Positions 8,727-16,304 of a stretch of DNA of 35,671 bases are shown piece after piece (position 1 is the stretch's first letter; each line of letters starts with the position of its first letter). The DNA comes from Paracoccaceae bacterium (GTDB lineage: Bacteria > Pseudomonadota > Alphaproteobacteria > Rhodobacterales > Rhodobacteraceae). Both the position numbers and the translations under genes were made by a program. The notes below the pieces were generated by a model. It ran no database searches, was not told the origin of the DNA, and saw nothing but the letters and a program-made list of their open reading frames with translations. The stretch lies in the NCBI GenBank assembly GCA_003512825.1, contig DOOI01000030.1:17798-53468 (forward strand), given 5' to 3'.

Positions 8727-10846
8727 AGCCCAAAACTGCCAAATGGCAGAAAGTGCACAGGCATGCCGGGCACAATGTCCATTGCGTCATCGGGTAATTC
8801 GACCAAACCTTCCGCCCAACTCAAGCCTGAAATCCGACCGGACCCCTCGGACGCAAAGACCTCGGCGTGACCATCATGCGTCATCCGTGCGCGCAAGTAC
8901 TCTCGTCGCCCAGCCTTTTTTTGCTTGGAAAAAGCAGCGGGCACCATGAAAGCCTGAGGTTTACGCCACCCCACGCCCGCCATTTTTGATAGTGCGGGAT
9001 AGCCAAAGATCAGCGCGCACACAAAGGCCGCCACAGGGTTCCCGGGCAAGCCCAGTACAGGCACACCTTGCCAAAGGGCCATTGCCAAGGGTCGCCCTGG
9101 TTTCATTGCGATCCGCCAACTGGAAAGCTGGCCCCGCGTCTGAAGCAAATGGCTCACATGGTCCTCGTCTCCTGCCGAAGCTCCGCCAGAGGTCAACACG
9201 ACATCCGCCGTGCGTGCTCCGACGTCCAACCGCGCTGCAATCTGCTCAGGATCATCCACAACATGGCCTAGGTCCACCGGGGCGAACCCCCAGCGCCGCG
9301 CCATCTCCAGAAGCATCGGTCGGTTGGCATCATGGATCTGGTGCGCCAAAGCCGGGGCACCCGCTTCCGCTACGATCTCATCGCCTGTCGACAAAACCGC
9401 CACCCTTAAGGGCCGACGAACAACAACCTCACCAATCCCCAATGCCGCCAAAAGTGCCAAATCGGACGGCGCGAGCCTGCGCCCCGCACTTAATGCGATC
9501 TCCCCTTCGGCCACATCTTCGCCGGCCTTGCGGGTGTTAATCCGCGCCTTGATTGGTCCATCAAACGCCACACGCCGGGCATCAATGGCGCAATCCTCTT
9601 CCAAAACAACAGTGTCCACCCCTTCAGGCAGAATTGCCCCTGTCAAAATGCGAACGGCTTGTCCTATGCCAACAACCCCGGCAAATGGTTGCCCAGCCGC
9701 AGCACGACCAGACACAAGCGGTAAGGTATAGGGCCCTTCGCCGAGCAAACTATTCTTTGCGAAAGCATAGCCATCTACCGCTGAGTTTGCGCGTGCAGGG
9801 TTTGATCGACGCGCGACTACATCTGCCGCCAAAGCTCGTCCACCGGCTTGTGCAACAGGTAAAACTTCTGTTGTCGCCAAGGGAACGAGCGCCATACGCA
9901 ATCGTTCTTGGGCGGCGTCAACAGGTATCCACTCCACCCCCTGTGGCATGGCAAAACAGTCATTCCGCAGCCGAGGTGGGGTTAGCATTGAGGGCTCCTC
10001 AATCCCTAAACATAACAGCTCGGCTTTGCCCGCCGCCAAAATCCAACCTTCTTCTGCCAAGACTTCCGGTGACTCTCCTGTCTCAAAAAGCGGCGCCAAA
10101 GGCGCAGCAGCTAAAGCGCGCGCCAAAACATCGACTTGCGCGGCATCTCGACACGGATAAAGCCCCTCAACGGCTTTGACCTCCGAGCGCATGAGTGACG
10201 GCCAAACCTCCGCAAAAACCACCTCCGCAGCCTCAATGTTCTCAAACGGCCAAACCGCGCAGATGGCACCCAATTCCGCCCTAAGCTTGGCAAATCTTGC
10301 AATCCCCGTCAGCGCTTGACTGCCAACTGACCCCGTCGTGTAGAGCTTCCAAACAGGTTGCGTACCGGGTTCGTGCGCTTCTACACGCCGCCGCTCGGCA
10401 AATCTCATCTCTCCCCGGTCGCGACCTCTTTCTGGAAGATGCGCCAATCTCAAAGACCTAGGCCGCCCCCAAAATGGAGCGTTTTTGCCCATTTTTTGAT
10501 TGATCTGATCTGCCAATGCAAAACGGTTGTTGGCATTATCGGCCCCATCCTCAACCGAAGCCTCCAGCCATTCCCAAACAGCGAGAGCCCCCGATTTTCC
10601 AGTCAAGGCTTCGGCAAACCCCTTAGGATACCCAAATGGAAAGTCCGCCCCAATCAAGACCTTTCGCCCAGCACTTCGAGCTGCGGCGATACGGTCACGT
10701 AAAATCTCCATAGCCTCTGTACGCGTGGCTGGATTGACCGGAGCCAATCGAGATCCGCCCGCTTGACCAATCCAGATCGAATCCTTGCCGCGCCCGGGCT
10801 TCGACGCAGCAGACCAATCTACGATGATGATCTCGTCGAAGTTCAC
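8723..10846 (-). CDS. moeA: MoeA-type molybdopterin molybdenumtransferase with a novel N-terminal domain
   Basis: This 707-residue protein is a fusion. Residues about 308-707 are a complete MoeA, which inserts molybdate or tungstate into adenylylated molybdopterin. Markers are AVDGYAF (356-362), the cofactor-binding TSGGASAGDED (552-562) and GLPGNPVAAF (599-608). Residues 1 to about 300 form a separate domain starting with VDWSAASKPGRGKDSIWIG (9-27), followed by LIGADFPFGYPKGF (64-77) and VWPFEN (198-203). This domain resembles nothing in ordinary MoeA; the early Asp in a beta strand and a second Asp at 68 suggest an RNase H-like fold, which I cannot confirm. The start is GTG 10846, overlapping the mobB stop by four bases. 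MoeA is last in the operon fdhD-mobA-mobB-moeA and probably serves both formate dehydrogenases. Confidence 0.9.
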   Translation of the reverse strand: MNFDEIIIVDWSAASKPGRGKDSIWIGQAGGSRLAPVNPATRTEAMEILRDRIAAARSAGRKVLIGADFPFGYPKGFAEALTGKSGALAVWEWLEASVEDGADNANNRFALADQINQKMGKNAPFWGRPRSLRLAHLPERGRDRGEMRFAERRRVEAHEPGTQPVWKLYTTGSVGSQALTGIARFAKLRAELGAICAVWPFENIEAAEVVFAEVWPSLMRSEVKAVEGLYPCRDAAQVDVLARALAAAPLAPLFETGESPEVLAEEGWILAAGKAELLCLGIEEPSMLTPPRLRNDCFAMPQGVEWIPVDAAQERLRMALVPLATTEVLPVAQAGGRALAADVVARRSNPARANSAVDGYAFAKNSLLGEGPYTLPLVSGRAAAGQPFAGVVGIGQAVRILTGAILPEGVDTVVLEEDCAIDARRVAFDGPIKARINTRKAGEDVAEGEIALSAGRRLAPSDLALLAALGIGEVVVRRPLRVAVLSTGDEIVAEAGAPALAHQIHDANRPMLLEMARRWGFAPVDLGHVVDDPEQIAARLDVGARTADVVLTSGGASAGDEDHVSHLLQTRGQLSSWRIAMKPGRPLAMALWQGVPVLGLPGNPVAAFVCALIFGYPALSKMAGVGWRKPQAFMVPAAFSKQKKAGRREYLRARMTHDGHAEVFASEGSGRISGLSWAEGLVELPDDAMDIVPGMPVHFLPFGSFGL

Positions 10847-11337
10847 AAACCAACCTCTTGCAGAATAAAATCGGCAATCCCACGCGTGTCATCGAGCTGC
10901 ATCAATGGAACCGACAGACCGCCATGTGCGGTGTCTGATGCAACGGCACGGATTGTCGAGTTTTCGAGCGCCATCAATGGGCGGCCCGCAGCCTCCCGAA
11001 AGCATTCCACTTTCGGATGGGTTTCGCGCTTGTAGCCTTCGACCAAAATCAAGTCCACTGGCGCAAGTTTGGCAATCAACTCCATCATGCTTGGCTCGGC
11101 CTCCCCGCGCAACTCATGCATCACTGCCCAACGATTTGGGGACGAAACAATCACTTCCTGCGCCCCAGCTTCCCGGTGCCGATAACTATCCCGTCCGGGA
11201 TGATCCACATCCGTGGCGTGATGAGCATGTTTTAGCGTCGAAACCGAATACCCACGTGCCGTTATTTCTGTGACCAAACGCTCGACAAGCCCGGTCTTTC
11301 CTGTGTTTTTCCAGCCTGTGACGCCATACACCCTCAT
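10843..11337 (-). CDS. mobB: Molybdopterin-guanine dinucleotide biosynthesis protein MobB
   Basis: MobB is a small P-loop GTPase that assists MobA in attaching GMP to molybdopterin, giving the bis-MGD cofactor used by formate dehydrogenases. The 164 residues begin with the family pattern VTGWKNTGKTGLVERLV (residues 6-22), which contains the Walker A motif. HAHHATDVDHPGRDSYRHREAG (about 38-59) is a typical MobB segment, and LILVEGYKRETHPKVE lies near residue 115. The gene overlaps mobA upstream and moeA downstream by four bases each, so translation is probably coupled through the operon. Confidence 0.94.
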   Translation of the reverse strand: MRVYGVTGWKNTGKTGLVERLVTEITARGYSVSTLKHAHHATDVDHPGRDSYRHREAGAQEVIVSSPNRWAVMHELRGEAEPSMMELIAKLAPVDLILVEGYKRETHPKVECFREAAGRPLMALENSTIRAVASDTAHGGLSVPLMQLDDTRGIADFILQEVGL

Positions 11338-11960
11338 CCTAAACGCCTCGCTATCGCTTCTGCCTGCAAAAGCTCATCAGGCGTATTCACGTTGAAAAAC
11401 GGGTTCGCAGTCTCAACGAATACAGCCTGACCCGCTTTATGCCGCTCGGTCCAGATCACGATCTTGCGAAGCCCATCCACCAAAGCTGCGCGCAAATCAT
11501 GTCGCAACGCGACAGGCCAAAGCCCAAAAGTAGGCTGACGCTGTATGCGTCCCGTCTCGTCCGGACTTGCCGCCAAACACAGACCAGACGGCCCCGCATG
11601 TTGGGACAAGTCCTTCACCAAATTCATCGGGAAAAATGGCGTATCTGCCGCCACCGAAACAACGGCGTCAAAACCTTGTTCCGCCGCCCAATCCATTCCA
11701 GCCAAAACTCCGGCCAATGGCCCAGGGTAGTCCGGCAAACCATCCGCCAGCACCGGCAGGCCAAACTCGGAGAACCGTGCAGCGTCGCCATTGGCATTCA
11801 ATGCAACCTGCGCCACCTGTGGCGTAATTCGCGTGATCACATGATCGATCAGTCGCCGATCACCAACTGCGCGCATCCCTTTGTCACCACCGCCCATGCG
11901 CGTGGCTTTTCCACCTGCAAGGATCACCCCACCGACCCGCGTCTTTAACAGTTCAGTCAT
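11334..11960 (-). CDS. mobA: Molybdenum cofactor guanylyltransferase MobA
   Basis: MobA transfers GMP from GTP to molybdopterin to form MGD. The N-terminus carries the nucleotidyltransferase signature ILAGGKATRMGGGDKGM, and VSVAADTPFFP corresponds to the conserved D-x-P region. I chose ATG 11960 (208 residues), which sits directly before this signature and overlaps the fdhD stop in the sequence ATGACTGA. The open frame extends 19 codons further upstream, but only within fdhD. The 3' end overlaps mobB by four bases. The product should supply bis-MGD to both formate dehydrogenases encoded nearby. Confidence 0.94.
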   Translation of the reverse strand: MTELLKTRVGGVILAGGKATRMGGGDKGMRAVGDRRLIDHVITRITPQVAQVALNANGDAARFSEFGLPVLADGLPDYPGPLAGVLAGMDWAAEQGFDAVVSVAADTPFFPMNLVKDLSQHAGPSGLCLAASPDETGRIQRQPTFGLWPVALRHDLRAALVDGLRKIVIWTERHKAGQAVFVETANPFFNVNTPDELLQAEAIARRLG

Positions 11961-12837
11961 CCATCGCTCCCTTGCGCCGATGACGGCGATCCTCTTCTTC
12001 CCCGGCAACCGCCGCATCGCGCTGCAAACGATGTTCCCCAGCTAAGCAAACGAAGCGCTGTCCCCGCATCCGACCGATCAGAGTCAGATCAACCTGACGC
12101 GCAATTTCAACCCCCCAAGCTGTAAAACCCGAGCGGCTGGCCAGGACTGGAACGCCCATCAAGGCGGCTTTGATCACCATCTCCGAGGTCAGCCTGCCCG
12201 TCGTGTAAAGCAACTTTCCTTGTGATGAGACCCCGTGCTGAAACATCCAACCTGCGATTTTATCCACGGCATTATGTCGCCCAACATCTTCCATATAGAC
12301 CAAAACCCGATCCCCTTCGCACAAGACCGTGCCATGAATCGCGCCAGCTTCAAGGTAGAGAGACGGCAGCGTATTGATCTCTTTCGCTAACGTATAAAGC
12401 GACGAGGTCTTTACCGTCGCATCTGGCAGTGTCAGCCCTTCCAACCCTTCCATCATATCACCAAATACCGTGCCGACTGCACAGCCAGAGGTGCGGGTCT
12501 TTTTCTTGACCTTCTCTTCATAACTGGTTTTCCGCTCGGTCCGGACGACTACGACCTCCAGATCATCATCATAGTCCACTTGTGTGATCACATCATCAGC
12601 CCGCAGCATGCCTTGGTTCTTCAAAAAACCCACTGCCAGATAATCGGGATAATCACCAATGGTCATCGCCGTCACTATTTCTTGCGAATTCAGATAGATG
12701 GTCAAAGGCCTCTCTTCGACAACCGATAGTTCCACCGCCTTACCAAGATGATCGGTTCCTCCAATCTTTCGGGTTAGCCCCGGCAGCGAAGGATCGGGTA
12801 AAAGCGGAGTTTGGTCTGTCTTGTTCGCGCGCGTCAT
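11953..12837 (-). CDS. fdhD: Formate dehydrogenase accessory sulfurtransferase FdhD
   Basis: FdhD carries sulfur from a cysteine desulfurase to the bis-MGD metal centre and is required for active formate dehydrogenase. Family features include TIYLNSQEIVTAMTIGDYP (46-64), VYMEDVGRHNAVDKIAGW, TTGRLTSEMVIKAA and ASRSGFTAWGVE. E. coli FdhD has a CxxC loop; here the corresponding site is TSGCAVG, with C119 kept and Gly at the second Cys position. The C-terminus ends in a charged, Arg- and Glu-rich tail. I chose ATG 12837 (294 residues); the frame stays open to 12897, but those codons match nothing known. It is the first gene of the fdhD-mobA-mobB-moeA operon and diverges from the DUF2478 gene across 89 bases. 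Confidence 0.93.
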   Translation of the reverse strand: MTRANKTDQTPLLPDPSLPGLTRKIGGTDHLGKAVELSVVEERPLTIYLNSQEIVTAMTIGDYPDYLAVGFLKNQGMLRADDVITQVDYDDDLEVVVVRTERKTSYEEKVKKKTRTSGCAVGTVFGDMMEGLEGLTLPDATVKTSSLYTLAKEINTLPSLYLEAGAIHGTVLCEGDRVLVYMEDVGRHNAVDKIAGWMFQHGVSSQGKLLYTTGRLTSEMVIKAALMGVPVLASRSGFTAWGVEIARQVDLTLIGRMRGQRFVCLAGEHRLQRDAAVAGEEEDRRHRRKGAMDD

Positions 12838-12926
12838 CTGTGTTCTTTCACGGTTTGCTGCATAGTGGGAGAAGCCCCGAAGGCAGACAAGGGGCATCAG
12901 ACCTCAAATTCGAAGAGGAAACGGCT

Positions 12927-13430
12927 ATGTTGGGCTATCTTGTCGCGGAAGGCCAAGGCGCTGCGGATCGCTTGCTCTTTTCCGTTGCCGAGCACCTACT
13001 TGCGGACGGATGGTTTCTCGCCGGAGCAGTGCAAGCCAACTCTGAAGGCCAGCCAATGTCACGTTGCGATATGGACCTGCACGTTCTAGCCGCTGATCGC
13101 GTTGTGCGGATCAGTCAAAATCTCGGCATGCACTCAACGGGCTGTCGTCTCGACCCTGCTTCGCTCGAAACCGCAGTTGGCCTTGCTGAAACTGCTCTTT
13201 CAAAATCCCCGCATCTTTGTGTCGTGAACAAGTTTGGCAAAACCGAAGTAGACGGCAAAGGATTTCGGTCGGTGATTGCAGAAGCCATTGCGCGCGACAT
13301 TCCTGTGCTCACCTCCGTCAGTCGCGGTAATCTCGGCGCCTTCAATTTCTTTGTCGACGGTTTTGGCGAAGAAATCCCAGCTGATTTCGATTCCGTCCTC
13401 AAATGGTGTCATGCACAAAAGAAGCTCTAG
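12927..13430 (+). CDS. DUF2478-family protein associated with molybdenum/tungsten genes
   Basis: This 167-residue protein fits the DUF2478 family, whose biochemical role is not known to me. The start at ATG 12927 is supported by the purine-rich GAAGAGGAA at 12912-12920. The N-terminal LGYLVAEGQGAADRLLFS lies where related NTP-binding proteins have a P-loop, but the Walker A lysine pattern is absent. Other distinctive parts are MSRCDMDLHVLA, HSTGCRLDPASLE and VVNKFGKTEVDGKGFRSVI. The gene diverges from fdhD and precedes tupBCA by 133 bases. Its place between a cofactor operon and a tungstate transporter suggests a role in metal or cofactor handling or sensing. That is inference from context. 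Confidence 0.75.
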   Translation: MLGYLVAEGQGAADRLLFSVAEHLLADGWFLAGAVQANSEGQPMSRCDMDLHVLAADRVVRISQNLGMHSTGCRLDPASLETAVGLAETALSKSPHLCVVNKFGKTEVDGKGFRSVIAEAIARDIPVLTSVSRGNLGAFNFFVDGFGEEIPADFDSVLKWCHAQKKL

Positions 13431-13447
13431 TCTTCACAAAAACAATC

Positions 13448-13462
13448 GGGACAAAATGTCCA
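13448..13462. promoter_or_regulatory. Candidate operator, site 1 (upstream of tupB)
   Basis: GGGACAAAATGTCCA is an inverted repeat with arms GGACA and TGTCC around a three-base spacer. The same 15-base pattern occurs twice in the control region of the membrane formate dehydrogenase operon (20511-20525 and 20552-20568). I found no other full copy in the window. It lies 102 bases before the tupB start. Confidence 0.6.
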
Positions 13463-13483
13463 TCTTTGCTTCTACAAACCCCC

Positions 13484-13497
13484 AAAATGACCATTTT
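13484..13497. promoter_or_regulatory. Second short inverted repeat upstream of tupB
   Basis: AAAATGACCATTTT has six-base arms around two bases. It is centred about 35 bases downstream of the candidate operator and 73 bases before the tupB start. A regulator site is possible, but AT-rich palindromes of this length also arise by chance. Confidence 0.3.
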
Positions 13498-13563
13498 CTC
13501 CACGCAGCGCAGCGTGTAACCCCACATTGAACGCAGGTAGAGCCGGCACAACGGACGGATAAG

Positions 13564-14268
13564 ATGGATAAAATCTGGGAGGCACTGTATCAGGCTGCAC
13601 GTCTGATCTTCGGGTTTGACCCGGATTTGGTCGAAATAACTTTGCTCTCATTGCAAGTCACAGTTACCGCCACATTGATTGCCTCGGCAATCGGACTGCC
13701 ACTTGGTGCCTGGCTCGTTGTAAACCGCTTTCGCTATCGCCGGATTGTTATTGCTATCATTAACGCTCTGATGGGCTTGCCCCCGGTGGTCGTTGGCCTT
13801 TTCGTTTATATTATGCTGTCGCGCTCCGGTCCTTTCGGCGTCTTGGGTTTGCTCTTCACGCCCACCGCTATGATCATCGCGCAGGTGATCATTATCACGC
13901 CGATCATCGTTTCGATATCGCATCAGGCGATCCGCGAACTCTGGGCTGATTACCATGATCTGCTGATCTCTCTCAATGCAACGCGCCTCCAACGCGTCAT
14001 GACCCTTATCAAGGACGGTCGTCGCGCACTTTTGACAGCTGCGCTCGCAGGATTTGGGCGCGCCATAGGTGAGGTCGGCGCGATCATGATCGTGGGTGGA
14101 AATATCGATCATGTCACCCGCGTGCTCACAACCGCCATCGCTCTTGAAACGGGCAAAGGGGAGTTTGGCCTCGCGCTCGCTTTGGGTTTCGTACTGATAG
14201 GAATGGCGATCTTGGTCAATCTTGCGGTCCATGGCCTCTCGCGCACGGAACGGGGCAGCAGATGGTAG
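13564..14268 (+). CDS. tupB: Tungstate ABC transporter permease TupB
   Basis: This 234-residue inner-membrane protein is the permease of a tungstate importer. About five hydrophobic segments are visible (near residues 25-48, 58-82, 92-118, 150-175 and 195-222). The EAA-type loop that contacts the ATPase is seen as RQ-type residues followed by GFGRAIGEVGAIMIVGG (about 160-176), which is characteristic of TupB and related molybdate permeases. It begins the tupB-tupC-tupA operon; a GGATAAG ribosome site precedes ATG 13564. The specificity call rests mainly on the linked TupA-like binding protein and formate dehydrogenase genes; molybdate cannot be excluded. Confidence 0.9.
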   Translation: MDKIWEALYQAARLIFGFDPDLVEITLLSLQVTVTATLIASAIGLPLGAWLVVNRFRYRRIVIAIINALMGLPPVVVGLFVYIMLSRSGPFGVLGLLFTPTAMIIAQVIIITPIIVSISHQAIRELWADYHDLLISLNATRLQRVMTLIKDGRRALLTAALAGFGRAIGEVGAIMIVGGNIDHVTRVLTTAIALETGKGEFGLALALGFVLIGMAILVNLAVHGLSRTERGSRW

Positions 14269-14978
14269 CGCCAATCCTCCCACTTAATCTAACGTCAATC
14301 GAAGTGCGCCGATCAGGTCGCACCATCCTTGGTCCGCTCTCACACCGCTTGGAGGGGCGCGGAATTTCCATTCTCATGGGTCCAAATGGGTCAGGCAAAA
14401 CCACGCTGCTCAAAACCATGCATGGGATCGAACGCCCCACGCGCGGGCAAATTGATTGGCAAATCACCGCAGAAGAGGCCCGCCTTCGGCAGGCTTTCGT
14501 CTTTCAAACTCCAACCATCCTACGTCGCAGCGTGCTCGACAATATAGCTTTTCCCCTGCTCTTGCGCGGTGTACCTCGCAAATCAGCCCAGACCACAGCC
14601 GCCGAACTGGGCGAAAAGGTAGGGCTAGGTAAAGTGCTCCAGCAGTCAGCCATGGTTCTGTCCGGCGGCGAAAAGCAAAAACTTGCCCTCGCACGGGCCC
14701 TCATTCTTGCGCCAGATGTGCTCTTTCTTGATGAACCCTGCGCCAATCTAGACAGCCGAGCAACCCGCGACATAGAAGCGATCCTTTGCGATGCGCGCGA
14801 CCGAGGCACCCGGATCGTAATGGCCACCCATGACCATGGCCAAGCCCGCAGGCTTGCCGATGAAATATGGTTTCTGCACGCCGGAAAACTGATCGAGTCT
14901 ACTCCAAAAACTCAATTTTTTGACGCGCCTCAATCAGCAATGGCGCGCGCATATCTCAAAGGAGACTTGTTGCCATGA
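14262..14978 (+). CDS. tupC: Tungstate ABC transporter ATP-binding protein TupC
   Basis: This is the energising ATPase of the tungstate importer, with 238 residues. Walker A is GPNGSGKTTLL (about 40-50), the ABC signature is LSGGEKQKLALARAL, Walker B is VLFLDEPCAN, and the H-loop is MATHDHGQA. It lacks the C-terminal regulatory (TOBE/MOP) domain of ModC, which fits the Tup family. ATG 14262 overlaps the tupB stop by seven bases and the tupA start overlaps this stop as ATGA, so the three genes are translationally coupled. Confidence 0.93.
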   Translation: MVAPILPLNLTSIEVRRSGRTILGPLSHRLEGRGISILMGPNGSGKTTLLKTMHGIERPTRGQIDWQITAEEARLRQAFVFQTPTILRRSVLDNIAFPLLLRGVPRKSAQTTAAELGEKVGLGKVLQQSAMVLSGGEKQKLALARALILAPDVLFLDEPCANLDSRATRDIEAILCDARDRGTRIVMATHDHGQARRLADEIWFLHAGKLIESTPKTQFFDAPQSAMARAYLKGDLLP

Positions 14979-15778
14979 CACCAAAAGCTTTTCTGATTGC
15001 TACATCACTTGCCCTGACTGCGACATTCGCTGCGGCCGAGAATATAAAGCTGTCGGTCACCACCTCTTTTGCCAACTCTGGCCTTGCCGAAGTGCTTCTG
15101 CCCGAAATTGCAAAAGACATAGACCTGAACGTTCAGCTCTTGATCGTTGGCACAGGTCAGGCGCTCGAATTGGGGGCGAATGGTGACGTCGATGCCGTGC
15201 TCGTGCATTCCCGAAAAGCCGAAGAAAAGTGGCTGGCTGAGGGCAACGGGACTCACCGTCGCGAGATTATGTACAATGACTTTGTCATTATTGGACCTTC
15301 TGTTGATCCTGCAGGGATAAAAACAAGCGCGACAGCCGCTGATGCTCTCAAAGCCATCGAGGCGACCAAGTCAAAGTTTGTCAGCCGAGGCGACGATAGC
15401 GGAACCCACAAAATGGAATTGGCTCTTTGGCAAAACGCAGGCGTTACCGCCGAAGGCGACTGGTATGCCTCTGTAGGTCAAGGCATGGGCGCTGCCCTAA
15501 ATACGGCGGCCGGGATGAACGCCTATATCCTCGCAGACCGGGCTAGCTGGTTAAACTTCGCCAACAAGGCCGATCTCGCTATTGCGTTCGAAGGCGACCC
15601 AGTGCTTTTCAACCAATACGCTTACATGCCGGTAAACCCGGAAAAACACGCCCATGTCAAAGCAGATGCAGCCGCGAAACTCGAAGCATGGCTCACCTCC
15701 CCAAGGGCCAAGGAATTGATCGAGAACTATCAAATAGGTGGCCAACAACTCTTTGTTTTCAACGCCTCAACAAAATAA
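14975..15778 (+). CDS. tupA: Tungstate-binding periplasmic protein TupA
   Basis: This 267-residue protein captures tungstate in the periplasm. A Sec signal peptide ends near residue 21-22 (LALTATFAAAENIK). The mature protein starts with SVTTSFANSGL, where TupA and ModA families hold the TTxS oxyanion-binding segment. It continues with LLIVGTGQALELGANGDVDA and HSRKAEEKW, both typical of TupA. SRGDDSGTHKMELALW is another conserved family segment. It is the last gene of the operon, and a bidirectional hairpin terminator follows within 20 bases. Tungstate rather than molybdate is likely from family resemblance, but only binding data would settle it. Confidence 0.92.
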   Translation: MTPKAFLIATSLALTATFAAAENIKLSVTTSFANSGLAEVLLPEIAKDIDLNVQLLIVGTGQALELGANGDVDAVLVHSRKAEEKWLAEGNGTHRREIMYNDFVIIGPSVDPAGIKTSATAADALKAIEATKSKFVSRGDDSGTHKMELALWQNAGVTAEGDWYASVGQGMGAALNTAAGMNAYILADRASWLNFANKADLAIAFEGDPVLFNQYAYMPVNPEKHAHVKADAAAKLEAWLTSPRAKELIENYQIGGQQLFVFNASTK

Positions 15779-15795
15779 TCCCGAATTTTTTCACG

Positions 15796-15825
15796 AAGAA
15801 AAGGGTGTCCAGAAGCCCTTTTCTT
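15796..15825. terminator. Bidirectional terminator between tupA and the DUF6505 gene
   Basis: AAGAAAAGGG (15796-15805) and CCCTTTTCTT (15816-15825) form a perfect ten-base-pair stem around a ten-base loop. The T-rich arm serves as the tract in each direction. It starts 18 bases after the tupA stop, and its far arm overlaps the stop codon of the convergent DUF6505 gene by two bases. Confidence 0.85.
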
Positions 15826-16303
15826 ATTCCTCCGGAACCGAGTGGATCGCGAATTGATCCAGTCCTGCATCTGACGCCTCGATGAAACGATATTGCTCCT
15901 TCACTCCGGCCTCGGTCAGCTCTCGCATCACCGTAAGCAACGTATTTGGCGCGTGATCGGCACAAATCTCCATCATCTGGCGTAACTCTTCCTCAGCGAC
16001 AGGTCGCGCCACTTCGATTGATGGCGCACCGTAAATTGTCATAAAATGCTCTGTTAGCCGCTCTGTGAGCCAGTCCAGCTCTCCAGTTTCAATGCGCGTG
16101 ACGGCAACGAAAGTCACTCGTCCAAATGTTTCCACCCCGAGCCAGCCGTTTGAGAACGCTTGACGCGCCTTTCCCGTCAAGTCGCCGTCAGTCCAGTTGG
16201 AAAACTCAAAGCCCCCTGAAATGGCCCATTCCCCGGTGCGCGCCGGGTTATGGAAAACGAACGTATCACTTTCATCGAAATGGATCGCGCGCGCCAAAAG
16301 CAT
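15824..16303 (-). CDS. DUF6505-family protein of unknown function
   Basis: This 159-residue soluble protein matches what I recall of DUF6505, a family found in Rhodobacterales and relatives. It starts MLLARAIHFDESDTFVF and contains GEWAISGGFEFSNW (about 24-37) and QAFSNGWLGVETFGRVTFV (about 48-66). No metal-binding cysteine cluster, signal peptide or membrane helix is visible; one Cys (about 114) lies in EICADHAPNT. It is the last gene of the operon DUF6494-mrp-ligase-like-DUF6505, separated from the gene before it by a single base. Function is unknown; the operon suggests a link to Fe-S or cofactor delivery to formate dehydrogenase. Confidence 0.7.
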   Translation of the reverse strand: MLLARAIHFDESDTFVFHNPARTGEWAISGGFEFSNWTDGDLTGKARQAFSNGWLGVETFGRVTFVAVTRIETGELDWLTERLTEHFMTIYGAPSIEVARPVAEEELRQMMEICADHAPNTLLTVMRELTEAGVKEQYRFIEASDAGLDQFAIHSVPEE

Positions 16304-16304
16304 C

